DNA of 64,000 nucleotides. It comes from Actinoallomurus soli (lineage in GTDB: Bacteria > Actinomycetota > Actinomycetes > Streptosporangiales > Streptosporangiaceae). The stretch covers positions 372,001-436,000 of the forward strand of contig NZ_JAMXMV010000004.1 in NCBI RefSeq assembly GCF_024055715.1, in the 5' to 3' direction. A program made the translations under genes and the position numbers. The notes beneath the pieces are model-generated. The model was not told the origin of the DNA, did not search any database, and was given only the letters and a program-made list of their open reading frames with translations. Below, in pieces: positions 12,095 to 20,074 of the stretch. Every line of letters starts with the position of its first letter. Within the stretch, counting starts at the first letter, position 1.

Positions 12095-12124
12095 AGATTA
12101 TGCCGGGGTCCGGGAACCCGTCAA
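12095..12124 (-). promoter_or_regulatory. Vegetative promoter of groES-groEL
   Basis: Read on the minus strand: -35 TTGACG (12124-12119), an 18-bp spacer, -10 TAATCT (12100-12095). The CIRCE arms begin 4 bp further on, so bound HrcA would block initiation. Confidence 0.75.
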
Positions 12125-12228
12125 CACGGGCCCCCGCGCGCCGCCCACCTGTCGTTATATGCGGCGTTTGCGGGGTTTCGCTGGTGGTCAGGTGCGTTCC
12201 GAGTGCCGCCGGGGACTACCGTCATCGG

Positions 12229-13422
12229 GTGGACACCGCCGCGTTCCGAGAGCTTCTCACCCCGGAAGGCCAGGAGCTGCTCGGCGAGATCGGCGTCGCC
12301 GGCGCCGACGAGCGGACGCTGCCGGCCATGGTCTCCCGCCTGCGCGCCCGCCACCCGGCCGACCTCGTCGGCGCGGCCCTGACGCAGGCCCGGCTCCGCG
12401 AGCGCGGCCGGGCCAAGTTCGGCGCCGACGCGGACCGCATGTACTTCACCCCGCAGGGCCTCGAACAGGCCACCCGGGCCAGCGTCGCCCGGCACCGGGC
12501 GCGGCGGTTCGCCGACCGGCTCCCGCCCGGGGGCCGGGTGCTCGACCTCGGCTGCGGCATCGGCGGCGACCTGCTCGCCCGCGCCCGTACGGGCGTCGGC
12601 GGCACCGGCGTCGAGCTCGATCCCCTCACCGCCGAGGTCGCGCGGGCCAACCTTCGGGCCTTCGGCCTCGCGGACCTGGCGGACATCCGGTGCGGCGACG
12701 CCACCGCGCAGGACACCGGCGGGTACGCCGCCGTCTTCGCCGACCCCGGCCGCCGTACGTCCCGTGGCCGGGTGTTCGACCCGGACGCGTACCTCCCGCC
12801 GCTCGGCACGGTGCTGGACCTCGCCGGCCGGGTGCCCGGCGCCTGCGTCAAGGTCGCGCCGGGGATCCCGCACGAGGCGGTCCCGCCGGGCGCGGAGGCG
12901 GAGTGGATCTCCGACGGCGGGGAGGTGAAGGAGGCGGCGCTGTGGCTCGGCGGCCTGGCGGGCGGCACGCCGCGCCGGGCGACGCTCCTGCGGCAGGACC
13001 GGGAGCCGGCGACCCTGGCGGCCGACCCCGGTCTCGGTCCGCCGCCCGTGGCCGGGTGGCGACGTTACCTCTACGAACCGGACGGCGCCGTGGTCCGCGC
13101 CCATCTCGTCGCCGAGGCCGCGGCCCTGATCGACGGGGCGCTGGCCGACCCGCAGATCGCCTACATCACCTCGGACGTACTGCGCGCGACGCCGTTCGCG
13201 CGGCCGTACGAGATCCTGGAGGTGCTGCCGTTCGGCGTGAAGCGGGTGCGCGCGGCGCTGCGCGCCCAGAAGGCGGGCACGCTGACGATCATGAAGCGCG
13301 GCTTCGCGGGGGACGTGGACCGGCTGCGCCGCGACCTGCGCACCGACGGCCCCGAGACGCGCGTCCTCGTCCTCACCCGCGTCGGCGACGCCCCGACCGC
13401 GCTCATCTGCCGCGCCCCGTGA
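12229..13422 (+). CDS. Class I SAM-dependent methyltransferase with a THUMP-like C-terminal domain
   Basis: About 397 residues. The SAM-binding motif I is VLDLGCGIGGD (about 104-114), and the motif IV region reads FADPGRRT. The C-terminal third (TSDVLRATPFARPYEILEVL onward) matches a THUMP-like domain seen in actinobacterial methyltransferases of unknown target; RNA is a plausible substrate but unproven. The GTG at 12229 is chosen because the upstream open frame overlaps the groES promoter and CIRCE. It is divergent from groES. Confidence 0.75.
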   Translation: MDTAAFRELLTPEGQELLGEIGVAGADERTLPAMVSRLRARHPADLVGAALTQARLRERGRAKFGADADRMYFTPQGLEQATRASVARHRARRFADRLPPGGRVLDLGCGIGGDLLARARTGVGGTGVELDPLTAEVARANLRAFGLADLADIRCGDATAQDTGGYAAVFADPGRRTSRGRVFDPDAYLPPLGTVLDLAGRVPGACVKVAPGIPHEAVPPGAEAEWISDGGEVKEAALWLGGLAGGTPRRATLLRQDREPATLAADPGLGPPPVAGWRRYLYEPDGAVVRAHLVAEAAALIDGALADPQIAYITSDVLRATPFARPYEILEVLPFGVKRVRAALRAQKAGTLTIMKRGFAGDVDRLRRDLRTDGPETRVLVLTRVGDAPTALICRAP

Positions 13423-13664
13423 GCCCGCTCGGGTGCGGGCGACCGCCCGGGACTCCGGCCGACGGACCATGATCGCCTGAGTCGGCGCGGGGTCGGGTGA
13501 CCGCACGGCCCCGCACGACCCGCGGCGGGGGCGACACGCCAGAGTCCGGCAAAGACCACGGTGGTGACCGTGTCCGGCTGACTACTCTTGGCGACCGGCA
13601 GGCCCCGGCGGGGCGTGATCAGGGGCGCCCGCGATCCGGGGCGCGGCGAGGACGGGGGGCGACG

Positions 13665-13880
13665 ATGGCCGACGCCGTACTGCGGTGCCCGAAGTGCGGT
13701 GCCGGAATGGTGACCTTCCAGCGGGGCGGCATCGTGTTCGAGGAGTGCTCCCGCTGCCGCGGGGTCTTCCTCGGACGCGGCGAACTCGACCGCCTGATCT
13801 GGCGCGGCACGCCCCACACCGCCGCCGTCTGCGGCCCCTCGGCGGGGATCTCGTACGAGGGCCGGCACCGCCGCGCCTGA
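13665..13880 (+). CDS. TFIIB-type zinc-ribbon protein
   Basis: A 71-residue protein with CPKC (residues 8-11) and CSRC (about 28-31), the four cysteines of a zf-TFIIB zinc ribbon, followed by GVFLGRGELDRLI, the usual hydrophobic continuation of that family. The function is unknown. The ATG at 13665 has GGGGGG a few bases upstream. It sits alone after a 240-bp gap that holds no evident gene. Confidence 0.8.
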   Translation: MADAVLRCPKCGAGMVTFQRGGIVFEECSRCRGVFLGRGELDRLIWRGTPHTAAVCGPSAGISYEGRHRRA

Positions 13881-14026
13881 AAAGGGCGCTTTGCCGTGCG
13901 GGGCATAATCTCTTTTCCCTAAATTTCTATTCTCCGGCTCGATGACCTTGGTCCGCTCAATAGAGTGTCTCCTCGCGATCCACGCCGCCGACCATTTCCG
14001 GTACCGGCAAACGAAGGAGCACCCGG

Positions 14027-15271
14027 GTGGACACCAATCACAACTTCCTGCAGACAGGGGGTCAGCCGGTCTCGGACCGAATGCGAGAATTGCTAGCCCG
14101 CGCAGCGCAAGATCATGTTTATGAGCAGCGTTCGACGGGCCAGCTCCTGGACGAGATTCATCAGCGACTGGAGGGAATAGAGTGGCTGCTCCGCGAGGTG
14201 CGGGAGCGTGAGCTCACCGGGCTGACGACCCAGCTCGACACCGTCCGCGGGCAGGTCGACGAGCTGTGCGGCAAGCCCCCGGAGTGGGCGGAGGGGCTGG
14301 CCGAGCACATCGAGTCGGTGGGTGAGAAGGTCAAGCCGGTCGCCGAGCTGCCCTCCCTGTGGGCCGACGTGGGCGTCATCGCCGAGAACGTCGACGAGGG
14401 CCTCTCCCGCATCCAGGCCGTGCTGGACTCCAGCCGGAGCATCACCGAGGCGACCCTGCAGGCGGCCCAGCAGATGGACGACCTGACCAAGCGGCTCGAC
14501 CGGCTCGCCGGCACGATGGAGGCCGCGTCGGTCCGGTTCAACCGGCTGGACAAGACGCTCGCCGACCTCGGGCACCGGTCCGAGAAGCTCGAGCACGAGA
14601 TCAACGGGGTGGCCGGCAAGGTCGACCAGTCACTGCACGACATGGCCGAGCGGGTCGAGCAGGGCCTGGAGGCCGTCAACGGCCGGGTCGAGGGGGTCGG
14701 CGGGCGCCTCGACGGCATCGACGGCCGCCTGGAGGGCCTGTCCGGAAAGATCCGTGGAGTCGAGGGGCATTTCCAGGCACTGGAGGCCAAGGTGGACGGG
14801 GCGTGCGACCGCGTCGAGGGCGTCGACCAGCAGATCGCCCGGCTGCCCGTGACGCTGGAGATCAACGAACTGCACCGCAAGGTCGCCGCGATCGGCGATC
14901 GGCCGTTCATCGACCCCACCGACCGGTTCGACGCCTTGGAGAAGCGGTTGTCCGAGGCGGTCGACCCGCTCCTCGACGAGCTGCGGGCGCGCCCCGACCG
15001 GGACGAGACCGAGGAGACGCTGTCGAAGATCATTGAGGCGTCCCGCGTCGACCTGACCAAGCACATGGAGATCCTCCGCGAAGACCTCCTGCGCCAGGTG
15101 GTCGGGGTTCACGACGACGTCTCCCAGCGGGTCGTCGGCGCGCAGCACGACATGACCAAGCAGGTGACGACCGTCCATGAGGACCTGATGAAACGGCTCG
15201 TCACGCTGGAGGAGACGATGCTGGCGCTGGCGGAGGCGCTGCTGCGGCCGCGCCGCGACGGCAAGGATTAA
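14027..15271 (+). CDS. Long coiled-coil protein of unknown function
   Basis: 414 residues, almost entirely heptad-rich helix from about residue 45 on. No signal peptide, membrane segment or catalytic motif. A central stretch (about 215-270) repeats a Val-Glu-Gly/Leu-Asp-Gly pattern (RVEGVGGRLDGIDGRLEGLSGKI) with a period near seven, and a similar repeat near the C-terminus carries VHDDV, QHDM and VHEDL. Such proteins act as scaffolds or spacers, but nothing here points to a partner. The start is GTG with AAGGAG upstream. The promoter region before it is AT-rich, and a clear terminator follows, so it is a single-gene transcript. Confidence 0.75.
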   Translation: MDTNHNFLQTGGQPVSDRMRELLARAAQDHVYEQRSTGQLLDEIHQRLEGIEWLLREVRERELTGLTTQLDTVRGQVDELCGKPPEWAEGLAEHIESVGEKVKPVAELPSLWADVGVIAENVDEGLSRIQAVLDSSRSITEATLQAAQQMDDLTKRLDRLAGTMEAASVRFNRLDKTLADLGHRSEKLEHEINGVAGKVDQSLHDMAERVEQGLEAVNGRVEGVGGRLDGIDGRLEGLSGKIRGVEGHFQALEAKVDGACDRVEGVDQQIARLPVTLEINELHRKVAAIGDRPFIDPTDRFDALEKRLSEAVDPLLDELRARPDRDETEETLSKIIEASRVDLTKHMEILREDLLRQVVGVHDDVSQRVVGAQHDMTKQVTTVHEDLMKRLVTLEETMLALAEALLRPRRDGKD

Positions 15272-15275
15272 GGGG

Positions 15276-15308
15276 GTGGCCGCTCGCAAATCCCCCCAGA
15301 GCGGCCAC
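15276..15308 (+). terminator. Terminator after the coiled-coil gene
   Basis: GTGGCCGCTC (15276-15285) pairs perfectly with GAGCGGCCAC (15299-15308), followed by the T-rich stretch TTCCCATTTATCGC. It starts 5 bp after the stop codon. Confidence 0.85.
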
Positions 15309-15422
15309 TTCCCATTTATCGCTCTATTTACGGCAATTTACCTGCGGCACCCGCAATGACATGCCGTTCGGTCTGCCTTCTACCGACAAAAACACTACCG
15401 ATCCTCGGCCGAATCCGTTTTC

Positions 15423-16352
15423 ATGGAGGCCGTGACCTTCCCCACGCTCTCCGATCCGCCGAGCGCCGCCACGCTGCGCTGGATCGAAAAATGCCTGGGG
15501 CCCGGCAGTGAGGTGAAGATGGTCCGGCCCATGATCGGCGGGCTGGCCCATGTCAACCACGCGATCCTCGCCGAGAGCCGCTCGGGCACCGTGCATCGCC
15601 TGGTCCTGCGCCGCTGGGCGTCGTCCGGCTGGCCCGTCCTCGACATCGACTTCTCCCCCGAGCTGGAGATCGCGGCGCTGACCCTGCTCACCGCGTGCGC
15701 CATCCCCACCCCCGCGCTGGTCGCCGCCGACCCCTCCGGCGCGCACTGCGACGTCCCCGCGCTGCTGATCAGCCGGTTGCCGGGCCACCCGCCCCGCCCC
15801 GCCTGCGCGGAGCTGCCCGAGTACCTCATCCAGCTGGCCGCCGCGCTGCTGCCCGTCCACGCGGTCGCCGGGGCCTCGACCATGCCGCCCTACCGCCCGT
15901 ACAACCGCCTGGAGATCCGGCTCGCGCCCCGGCACGCCCGGCGGCCGGCGCTGTGGGAGCACGCGCTGGACGTCGCCGCCGGCCCCACTCCCGGCGCCGC
16001 GGCGCACTTCATCCACCGCGACTACCACCCGGACAACACCCTGTGGGCCGGCGGCCGCCTGACCGGCATCGTCGACTGGTCCAACGCGTCGTACGGCCCG
16101 GTGGCCATCGACATCGCCCACATGCGCCGCGCGCTCGCCCTCCGCTATGACATCACGGTCGCCGACCGCTTCTCGGCCTCCTTCGACCAGGTGTCCGGCG
16201 GCTACCGGCACGACCCGTACTGGGACCTGCGCACGGTCCTCGACCTGCTGCCCGAGCAGCCCGACCGGACGATCGCCGCCCGCGACATCCCGGCCTTGGA
16301 GGACCTGCTCGACCACGCGCTCGCCGAGCTCGGCGCCCCTGCCCGCTTCTGA
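15423..16352 (+). CDS. Aminoglycoside phosphotransferase-fold (APH) family kinase
   Basis: 309 residues of protein-kinase-like APH fold. The Brenner motif HRDYHPDN lies at 198-205 and the Mg-binding GIVDWS at 215-220, both intact, so an active phosphotransferase is likely. The N-terminal lobe shows GGLAHVNHAIL as the nucleotide loop and LVLRRW with a basic residue as the phosphate anchor. Family members phosphorylate small molecules such as sugars, choline, homoserine or antibiotics; this sequence does not say which. No resistance context. It stands alone and converges on an unknown minus-strand gene. Confidence 0.8.
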   Translation: MEAVTFPTLSDPPSAATLRWIEKCLGPGSEVKMVRPMIGGLAHVNHAILAESRSGTVHRLVLRRWASSGWPVLDIDFSPELEIAALTLLTACAIPTPALVAADPSGAHCDVPALLISRLPGHPPRPACAELPEYLIQLAAALLPVHAVAGASTMPPYRPYNRLEIRLAPRHARRPALWEHALDVAAGPTPGAAAHFIHRDYHPDNTLWAGGRLTGIVDWSNASYGPVAIDIAHMRRALALRYDITVADRFSASFDQVSGGYRHDPYWDLRTVLDLLPEQPDRTIAARDIPALEDLLDHALAELGAPARF

Positions 16353-16372
16353 GCCCCGCTCGGCGTGCCCGC

Positions 16373-16400
16373 CACCCGGCGCGTACGGCGCGCCGGGGTG
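16373..16400. terminator. Bidirectional terminator hairpin
   Basis: CACCCGGCGCG (16373-16383) pairs with CGCGCCGGGGTG (16389-16400), with one bulged G and a 5-base loop. It lies between two convergent genes. Confidence 0.7.
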
Positions 16401-16420
16401 TCAATTCGTCGCGTTCGGGT

Positions 16421-17530
16421 TCACAGCGGTGGGGTGGGTGCGGGAAGGGATCCGGCACGGATCGCCTCGGCCTGGTCCCGGCTGAACGGGGGTTGGAACA
16501 GGTCCTGGGTCTGCTGCCAGACGCGGAACAGGTCGGCCACGAAGTTCATCCGGTTGCCCAGTTCGGCCCAGTCGTCGGCGGCGCTGCCCAGCACGGCGTT
16601 GGGCGTGCGGTCGATGTCGTACAGCAAAGCCTTGAGCTCGATGTTGGACAGGTGGGCCAGGTCGGGCGGGAAGACCCCTGCGGGGGCGGCGCGGCCGACG
16701 TCGGCCCCCAGGCGCTGAACGATGAGGCGGCGGGTCCGCTGGAAGTCGGGAGCGGGCATCCGGACGTCCATCAGGTGGGCGGTGGCCATGGCCCGCCACA
16801 GCCGTACCAGGCGCCTGCGCAGTGGCGGCGGAGTGAACGGGGAGACCTGCACCGGAACCAGCGCCTGGGCGATGGGCTCTTGCAAGCGGATCTGCTCGTG
16901 CAGGCCGATCCGCAGATTGGCCAGCAGGATGTGCTCGGCGCGCTCGGCGGCGTCGCGGGCGCGCATGGCGGCGTGATAACCGCGCACAGCGGCGATGAGC
17001 AGGTCCTGGCCGCCCTGTTCGGCCGCCCCGGGACGCAGCGCGGCCACGCAGCGTTCGAGCGCGCGGTCTCGGGCGGTGGCGTCGGTGGCGCCGGTGTACT
17101 CCTGGATCAGCCGGGCGTACAGCAGCCCCAAGTCCTCGAACACCATGCGGTTGCCGATCGCGACATTGTCGCCGACCTGCCGTACGGCGCGAAAGACCAG
17201 GTCGGGAGCGACCACCTGGATACGCGCGGGGACACGCTCGGCGAAGGCCCTCATGAGGCGGACCATCCGCGGGATACCCTCCCCGCGGATGAACCGGCCG
17301 GCCGTGCGCGAGGCCCAGGTGCCGAAGCAACACCAGCTGACGTTCTCCGGTCCCAACAGCGACGCCATCCCGATCGACAGATCGTGGTACGCCTGGGTGA
17401 TGCGCAGGTTGCGAAGCACGGGGTCGGCGATGGCCGCGATCTCGGCCACGTCCTCCGCAGTGACGAGGGGGGCCATGTCGCATGCGGACGACTCGGGAGC
17501 GGGCCAGGTGCCGGCGGTCTCTAAGGGCAT
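16421..17530 (-). CDS. Conserved protein of unknown function with WCxFxTWAS and HEQxRLQ motifs
   Basis: 369 residues, mostly helical, no signal peptide. Two segments look conserved: YHDLS...WCCFGTWASRTAGRFIRGE (about 48-84) and LLANLRIGLHEQIRLQEPI (about 202-220). I have seen these motifs together in hypothetical proteins of several bacterial phyla, but no function is known to me. The His-Glu pair, the early Tyr-His-Asp and several buried-looking polar residues could form a metal site; that is speculation. The ATG at 17530 has no strong ribosome binding site; the ATG at 17476 is an alternative. It stands alone, with a 1-kb non-coding gap upstream. Confidence 0.65.
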   Translation of the reverse strand: MPLETAGTWPAPESSACDMAPLVTAEDVAEIAAIADPVLRNLRITQAYHDLSIGMASLLGPENVSWCCFGTWASRTAGRFIRGEGIPRMVRLMRAFAERVPARIQVVAPDLVFRAVRQVGDNVAIGNRMVFEDLGLLYARLIQEYTGATDATARDRALERCVAALRPGAAEQGGQDLLIAAVRGYHAAMRARDAAERAEHILLANLRIGLHEQIRLQEPIAQALVPVQVSPFTPPPLRRRLVRLWRAMATAHLMDVRMPAPDFQRTRRLIVQRLGADVGRAAPAGVFPPDLAHLSNIELKALLYDIDRTPNAVLGSAADDWAELGNRMNFVADLFRVWQQTQDLFQPPFSRDQAEAIRAGSLPAPTPPL

Positions 17531-18612
17531 GCGCGGACGGTATCCAGCGCACCCCTCGCGGCGATAGCTACGAAAGGTAATGATTTAACTACCTAACGGA
17601 GGCGGAGTCTCAGCGTCCATGCCGTGCGCCCGCCGGCCGCCGCGGCCCGGGTGGGCTGCTCCCCGATGGCGCCGGTCGCGCTCGTGGCCGCGAACGCCGC
17701 GGCGGCCGAAAGTGTTCAGCCGAGCAGAGTGGAGCGTCGCAGACCTACCTTTTTGCGGCGCGCACCGATGAATTACGGCGAAAGAATGCCGACAGGGGCA
17801 AGAAATCGCCTTCAACGCCACCAGCCGACGCCGGAAGGGAGTTCCGTCGGCTCGGGGCCCCGCCAGTCCCGAGCCGACGTCCAGGGGAAGCCGATGATAG
17901 TTACATCCGAGCGATGCCTCGGTGCACCTGGAATGTCTCCCATCAGAAGGCGAAGATGACGCCTTCGCCCACGCGGCCCGCGGAGAATGCCCGCCCATGA
18001 CGGCGAAGGCCGCCGGTCCGCGGGGTCATCGGCGCCGCCGCCGCAGCGCGACCGGGGGCCGGGGCCGACGCCCCGAGGCGGCCACCCTGGTGGTCCGCCG
18101 ACCTCCGCCTCGCGGCGAATCGGGCATGCGCATTCCAACCTCCCTGCCGAGCCGAAGCGTGACCGATGACCATTTCGGCGTCCAAGAGTCGGGCTTTGGG
18201 ACGTGCCCTCGACCCGCCGAATGGACTTTTTCTCAGGGATTATCACAAAGCCTCAAACCGTGAATCCCTTTCGCTCACGGACGTTATTACGGCGAAATCC
18301 GTGATTCAACCCCCGAAGCCCTGTCCACACCCGGCCACCGACTTCACAAGGGAACGATTGAAAGGCGTACTTTCTCCAACGTCCCGCCAACCGGGCCCTC
18401 ATCAGCGCTTTCACCTCGCGTTCCACCCGGCGAATTTATTATTTTCCCAACATTCGAGCGCACCCAGTGAAACAGGTCACAGTCCGCAGACCGCGGTGAC
18501 ACCCCGCGCGGAGGGGCGCCCCGGCAGCCGCGCCGACATGGAGTCACCATGACGCCAAGTTGACGCCACATGGCGCTTGCCGTGACGCCAACCTTCGTGT
18601 CATGCTGACGCC
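17531..18612. other. 1.08-kb gap without a convincing gene
   Basis: Every open frame here has unnatural composition, so I call no protein. The left part (17.8-18.1 kb) is G+C-rich and full of inverted repeats, listed separately. The right part (about 18.18-18.49 kb) is clearly AT-richer than the rest of the window, close to half A+T, which is unusual for this genome. The gap ends with the repeat array in front of the RHH gene. No motifs of RNase P RNA or tmRNA were found. Confidence 0.5.
17845..18112. ncRNA. Hairpin-rich intergenic segment, possible structured RNA
   Basis: Successive inverted repeats: CGTCGGCTCGGG (17845-17856) with CCCGAGCCGACG (17868-17879), a perfect 12-bp stem; GAAGGCG (17946-17952) with CGCCTTC (17960-17966); GCCTTCGCC (17961-17969) with GGCGAAGGC (18002-18010), which competes with the previous stem; GGGGC (18061-18065) with GCCCC (18070-18074); CGAGGCGG (18074-18081) with CCGCCTCG (18105-18112). 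The alternative pairing around 17960 resembles an attenuator or switch. Strand and function are unknown. Confidence 0.3.
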
Positions 18613-18613
18613 A
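18550..18613 (+). promoter_or_regulatory. Phased TGACGCCA repeat array, likely RHH operator
   Basis: Four exact copies of TGACGCCA start at 18550, 18561, 18583 and 18606. The spacings of 11, 22 and 23 bp put them on nearly the same face of the helix. A partial inverted copy (TGGCG) sits at 18571 on the same spacing. The last copy overlaps the start codon of the RHH regulator gene, which fits autoregulation by cooperative binding. Confidence 0.65.
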
Positions 18614-19137
18614 TGCACCTGGAGTCGTACGTCGCAAAGCTCCGCCAGGAGCTCGCGCTCGCCGCCGAAGCGGGCGGCAACGAGGCCCGCGAGCTCGCCG
18701 AGCGGCTCACCGCCCCCCTGGAGTCGTCGATCCGGCTCGCCCTGCTGGACGCGCTGTCGGCCGCCGCCGAGGAGATCACCCGTGAGCTCGCGCCCGGTTC
18801 GGTGGACGTGCGCCTCCGCAGGGGCGAGCCCGAGTTCGTCGTGGAGCCGCCCCCCGGCGGCGCGGAGGAGGAGACCGCCGTAGCCGCGGCGCCCCCGGCG
18901 GAGCCCGCTCCCCCGGTGTCCTACGGCGCCAGGGACGGCGCCGTCTCACGGATCAGCCTCCGCCTCCCCGACGAGCTGAAGACCAGGGCCGAGCAGGCCG
19001 CCGAGCGAGAAGGACTCTCGGTCAACGCCTGGCTCGTCCGCACCATCACCGAGGCCGTGGAGCGTACGAGCCGCGAGCGGGACGTCCGCAGGCGCTCGTC
19101 TCCGCGCGGCGACCGCTACACCGGCTGGGTCCGCTGA
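18613..19137 (+). CDS. Ribbon-helix-helix (HicB/Arc-type) DNA-binding protein
   Basis: 174 residues in two parts. The N-terminal part (1-75) is helical (LESYVAKLRQELALAAEAGG...) and ends in the short beta segment VDVRLRRGEPEFVV. A Pro/Ala linker (80-105) leads to an RHH domain at about 112-150: SRISLRLPDELKTRAEQAAEREGLSVNAWLVRTI, with the beta-strand residues R-S-R that would enter the major groove. Annotation pipelines often call such proteins HicB-family antitoxins, but no toxin gene is adjacent. The next gene encodes a DUF4097 protein. The operator array overlapping its start suggests it controls its own transcription unit. Confidence 0.8.
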   Translation: MHLESYVAKLRQELALAAEAGGNEARELAERLTAPLESSIRLALLDALSAAAEEITRELAPGSVDVRLRRGEPEFVVEPPPGGAEEETAVAAAPPAEPAPPVSYGARDGAVSRISLRLPDELKTRAEQAAEREGLSVNAWLVRTITEAVERTSRERDVRRRSSPRGDRYTGWVR

Positions 19138-19205
19138 GCCGGGCCCCCTTCACCACCACCGACCAGCGGCGGGGTCCTGGACCCTGTGACCAGAGAGGCA
19201 GCACC

Positions 19206-20072
19206 ATGCCCACATTCGCCAGTCCGGAGCCGATCTCCGCGACACTCGACGCCTCCATCGCCGAGGTCCGCGTCACCGCCTCCGACCGCACCGACACCGT
19301 CGTCGAGGTGCGGCCCGCCGACCCGTCGAAGGCGAGCGACGTCCGGGCCGCGGAGGAGACCACGGTCGAATACACCGACGGACGGCTGGTGATCAGAGGG
19401 GCGAAGAGGCGCGCCCATCTGGTCCTGGGCCCCAAGGACGCCGCCGTCCAGGTCGACGTCGAGCTCCCCGCAGGCTCCGGCCTGCACGCCTCACTCGGAA
19501 TGGGCAACGTCCACTGCGCGGGACGGCTCGGCGACTGCGAGATCTCCAGCGGCGCCGGCGTCATCTGGGTCGAGGACACCCACACGCTGCAGGTGCGGAC
19601 CGGCGGCGGGGATGTCACGGCCGGGCGCGTCGCGGGAGACGTCAGGCTCACCACGGGTGTCGGCGAGATACGCCTCCGCCGCGGCGGCGGCACCGTCACG
19701 ATCAAGACCTCCTCCGGAGCCGCCTGGATCGGCGAGGCCGTCGGCGACACCCGCGCCCGCTCCGCCAGTGGCGACATCGTGATCGACCAGGCGCACGCCG
19801 ACGTCGACGCGAAGACCGCAGCAGGCAAGATCCGCATCGGGGAGGTCTCCCGAGGCGCGGTCGTCATCCAGACCGGCGCCGGTCAACTGGAGGTCGGCGT
19901 CCGCGAGGGCACCGCCGCCTGGCTCGACGTCCACGCCACCGCCGGAACCATGCACAACATGCTGGACCCGACCGACGGCCCCGGAGCGGCCGACCGGACC
20001 GTGGAGATCCGCGCCCGTACCGGGCTCGGTGACATCGTGATCCGCCGCGCCGCCGTGACCGCCCACGAGTGA
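19206..20072 (+). CDS. DUF4097 family beta-helix protein
   Basis: 288 residues made of short repeated beta-strands (motifs such as GDVTAGRVAGDVRLTTGVGEIRL and SGDIVIDQAHADVDAKTAAGKIRI), the right-handed beta-helix pattern of DUF4097, sometimes labelled a putative adhesin. There is no signal peptide or membrane segment, so this copy should be cytoplasmic. Its role is unknown. The ATG at 19206 follows GAGAGGCAGC. It lies 68 bp after the RHH gene and is probably its partner in one transcript. An ABC exporter pair follows after 350 bp. Confidence 0.75.
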   Translation: MPTFASPEPISATLDASIAEVRVTASDRTDTVVEVRPADPSKASDVRAAEETTVEYTDGRLVIRGAKRRAHLVLGPKDAAVQVDVELPAGSGLHASLGMGNVHCAGRLGDCEISSGAGVIWVEDTHTLQVRTGGGDVTAGRVAGDVRLTTGVGEIRLRRGGGTVTIKTSSGAAWIGEAVGDTRARSASGDIVIDQAHADVDAKTAAGKIRIGEVSRGAVVIQTGAGQLEVGVREGTAAWLDVHATAGTMHNMLDPTDGPGAADRTVEIRARTGLGDIVIRRAAVTAHE

Positions 20073-20074
20073 AC

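Noticed and set aside
17531-18549. RNase P RNA, tmRNA or 6S RNA
   Set aside because: The gap is long and structured enough to raise the idea, but the conserved core motifs of these RNAs were not found.
17585-18552. Open frames of 97-144 residues in the 1-kb gap
   Set aside because: No natural amino-acid composition, no ribosome binding sites, and they overlap each other on both strands.
18613-20072. HicAB toxin-antitoxin system
   Set aside because: The RHH domain resembles HicB C-termini, but there is no HicA-like gene and the N-terminal domain is not the HicB RNase H-like fold.
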